From positions 1-5,508 of the forward strand of contig JAITTK010000070.1 in NCBI GenBank assembly GCA_031287135.1: a stretch of DNA of 5,508 nt. Direction: 5' to 3'. Numbering within the stretch: position 1 is the stretch's first letter; every line of letters begins with the position of its first letter. Of this stretch, positions 4,701 through 5,508 are shown piece after piece. The notes beneath the pieces were generated by a model. It saw only the letters and a program-made list of their open reading frames with translations. It did no database searches and was not told the origin of the DNA. This DNA comes from Candidatus Methanoplasma reticulitermitis. GTDB lineage: Archaea > Thermoplasmatota > Thermoplasmata > Methanomassiliicoccales > Methanomethylophilaceae. Position numbers and translations under genes: made by a program.

Positions 4701-5508
4701 ATGCTCGGAAATAAAGGTCTGTTTATCACTGTTTGTTTGATTGCATTCGTCGGGTCTCTGATCGCAGTATCTTTCACGTTTGAGAATGCTTCCGCGGCGG
4801 CGGATGATGAACGGTTCGACCTCGCGGCCGCATTGGATAATGCGGAGGGGGGAGATGTCATACTTATGGACAGCGATGCCGTTCTTTCCCGTGATGCGAC
4901 AGTGAAACCCGGCGTGAAACTGGACGATGGCGGTTTTGCGATAAGTATCGAAACATATGCAAAGCTGAGTGTCAGCGGGGAATTCGTCTCTTCCGGGAAC
5001 CTTACGGTGGATTTCAGAGGTTCGGTCTCGGTGACCTCCGACGGCGTGATGTCGATCGACAACAAAGGAAACGCGGCTATCGTGACAGGCTCTCTGGAGA
5101 TCTACAAAGACGGGGTCATCCGGATAGGAATGCATGAGAGCAGCACGCTCGAGTGCCCGGCCAACGGCAGGCTGATGGTGGAAGGGACGATGATACTGGG
5201 ATACGGAACGCTGAATTCATCGGTTGATGTCAGGACGGCGACCGTGACTGGTACTCTGCAGATATCGGACGGCAGCTCTTTCAGAGTGACCGATTCGCTG
5301 ACTGTCGGGAGTGCCCCCACGCTGATAACTGATATGAAGAACACCGCTTCCGTGACAGGGAAGGTCACCCTCGCGGATTCCGCATATGTGTTGGTATACG
5401 GGGAGTCGTCTTTCGGTTCGGGCAATATCAAATACCGTGCGGTGAGCACACAGTTCATTTTGAACGGAATATACGCAACAGAATACAAGGACAACACGGG
5501 GAAGAGGA
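4701..5508 (+). CDS. Secreted beta-repeat surface protein, 5' part (continues past right edge)
   Basis: The reading frame opens at ATG 4701, behind GGGGAG (4692-4697), and stays open to the window edge, giving 269 residues. Residues 1-33 form a Sec-type signal peptide: a short N-region with Lys5, a hydrophobic core LFITVCLIAFVGSLIAVSF (7-25) and a probable cleavage site in NASAAA (29-34). The mature part starts with FDLAAALDNAEGGDVILMDSD (39-59), which resembles the cap and first rungs of right-handed beta-helix (pectin-lyase-like) surface proteins. It then shows recurring V-x-G-x-L units followed by a short beta strand, at about residues 91, 128, 160, 182 and 218. The composition is rich in Val, Thr, Ser, Gly and Asp with only one mature cysteine (Cys152), as expected for an extracellular protein. 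Role in adhesion or cell envelope is inference. The C-terminal anchor, if any, lies outside the window. The full protein family cannot be named from this part. Confidence 0.8.
   Translation, partial: MLGNKGLFITVCLIAFVGSLIAVSFTFENASAAADDERFDLAAALDNAEGGDVILMDSDAVLSRDATVKPGVKLDDGGFAISIETYAKLSVSGEFVSSGNLTVDFRGSVSVTSDGVMSIDNKGNAAIVTGSLEIYKDGVIRIGMHESSTLECPANGRLMVEGTMILGYGTLNSSVDVRTATVTGTLQISDGSSFRVTDSLTVGSAPTLITDMKNTASVTGKVTLADSAYVLVYGESSFGSGNIKYRAVSTQFILNGIYATEYKDNTGKR

Noticed and set aside
4616..5497. Several - strand open frames opposite the surface protein
   Set aside because: The + strand frame has a TATA box, a ribosome binding site, a signal peptide and repeated units, and runs unbroken to the edge. 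The - strand frames have none of these.

Overview
This window is archaeal. The evidence is a Pcc1-type KEOPS subunit, a full-length archaeosine tRNA-guanine transglycosylase with a C-terminal PUA domain, an archaeal/eukaryal Pth2, and TATA-box promoters. The intermediate GC content, frequent ATA/AGG codons and a large secreted beta-repeat protein suggest a Thermoplasmatota lineage such as Methanomassiliicoccales. That lineage call is inference; domain Archaea is much safer.

Layout. Bases 1-1890 (+ strand) are the 3' part of a tightly packed operon. It holds the last few codons of a probable leuC, then leuD (small subunit of isopropylmalate isomerase), leuB (isopropylmalate dehydrogenase, TTG start behind a strong Shine-Dalgarno) and a pcc1-like gene. 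Junctions are TGATG and TTGA overlaps and a 1-nt gap. Bases 1834-4101 (- strand) hold a two-gene unit: an unrecognised 104-residue protein followed by tgtA. The last 57 bases of tgtA overlap, tail to tail, the last 57 bases of pcc1. Bases 4102-4251 are a short divergent promoter region. Next on the + strand comes pth2, and after a clear TATA box a secreted surface protein starts at 4701 and runs off the right edge.

How the genes fit together. LeuC/LeuD isomerise 2-isopropylmalate to 3-isopropylmalate and LeuB oxidises and decarboxylates it, giving 2-oxoisocaproate for leucine. In methanogens the same families have paralogs in coenzyme B synthesis, so exact substrate is likely but not proven. 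Three neighbours act on tRNA: Pcc1 (t6A at position 37), TgtA (archaeosine at G15) and Pth2 (recycling of peptidyl-tRNA). The surface protein is an independent unit.

Most of the window is ordinary core metabolism and tRNA biology. I see no mobile element, CRISPR array, tRNA or rRNA, and no clearly new system. The points most worth a second look are the pcc1 tail that lies wholly antisense to tgtA, the unrecognised 104-residue protein ahead of tgtA, and the VxG-repeat surface protein.
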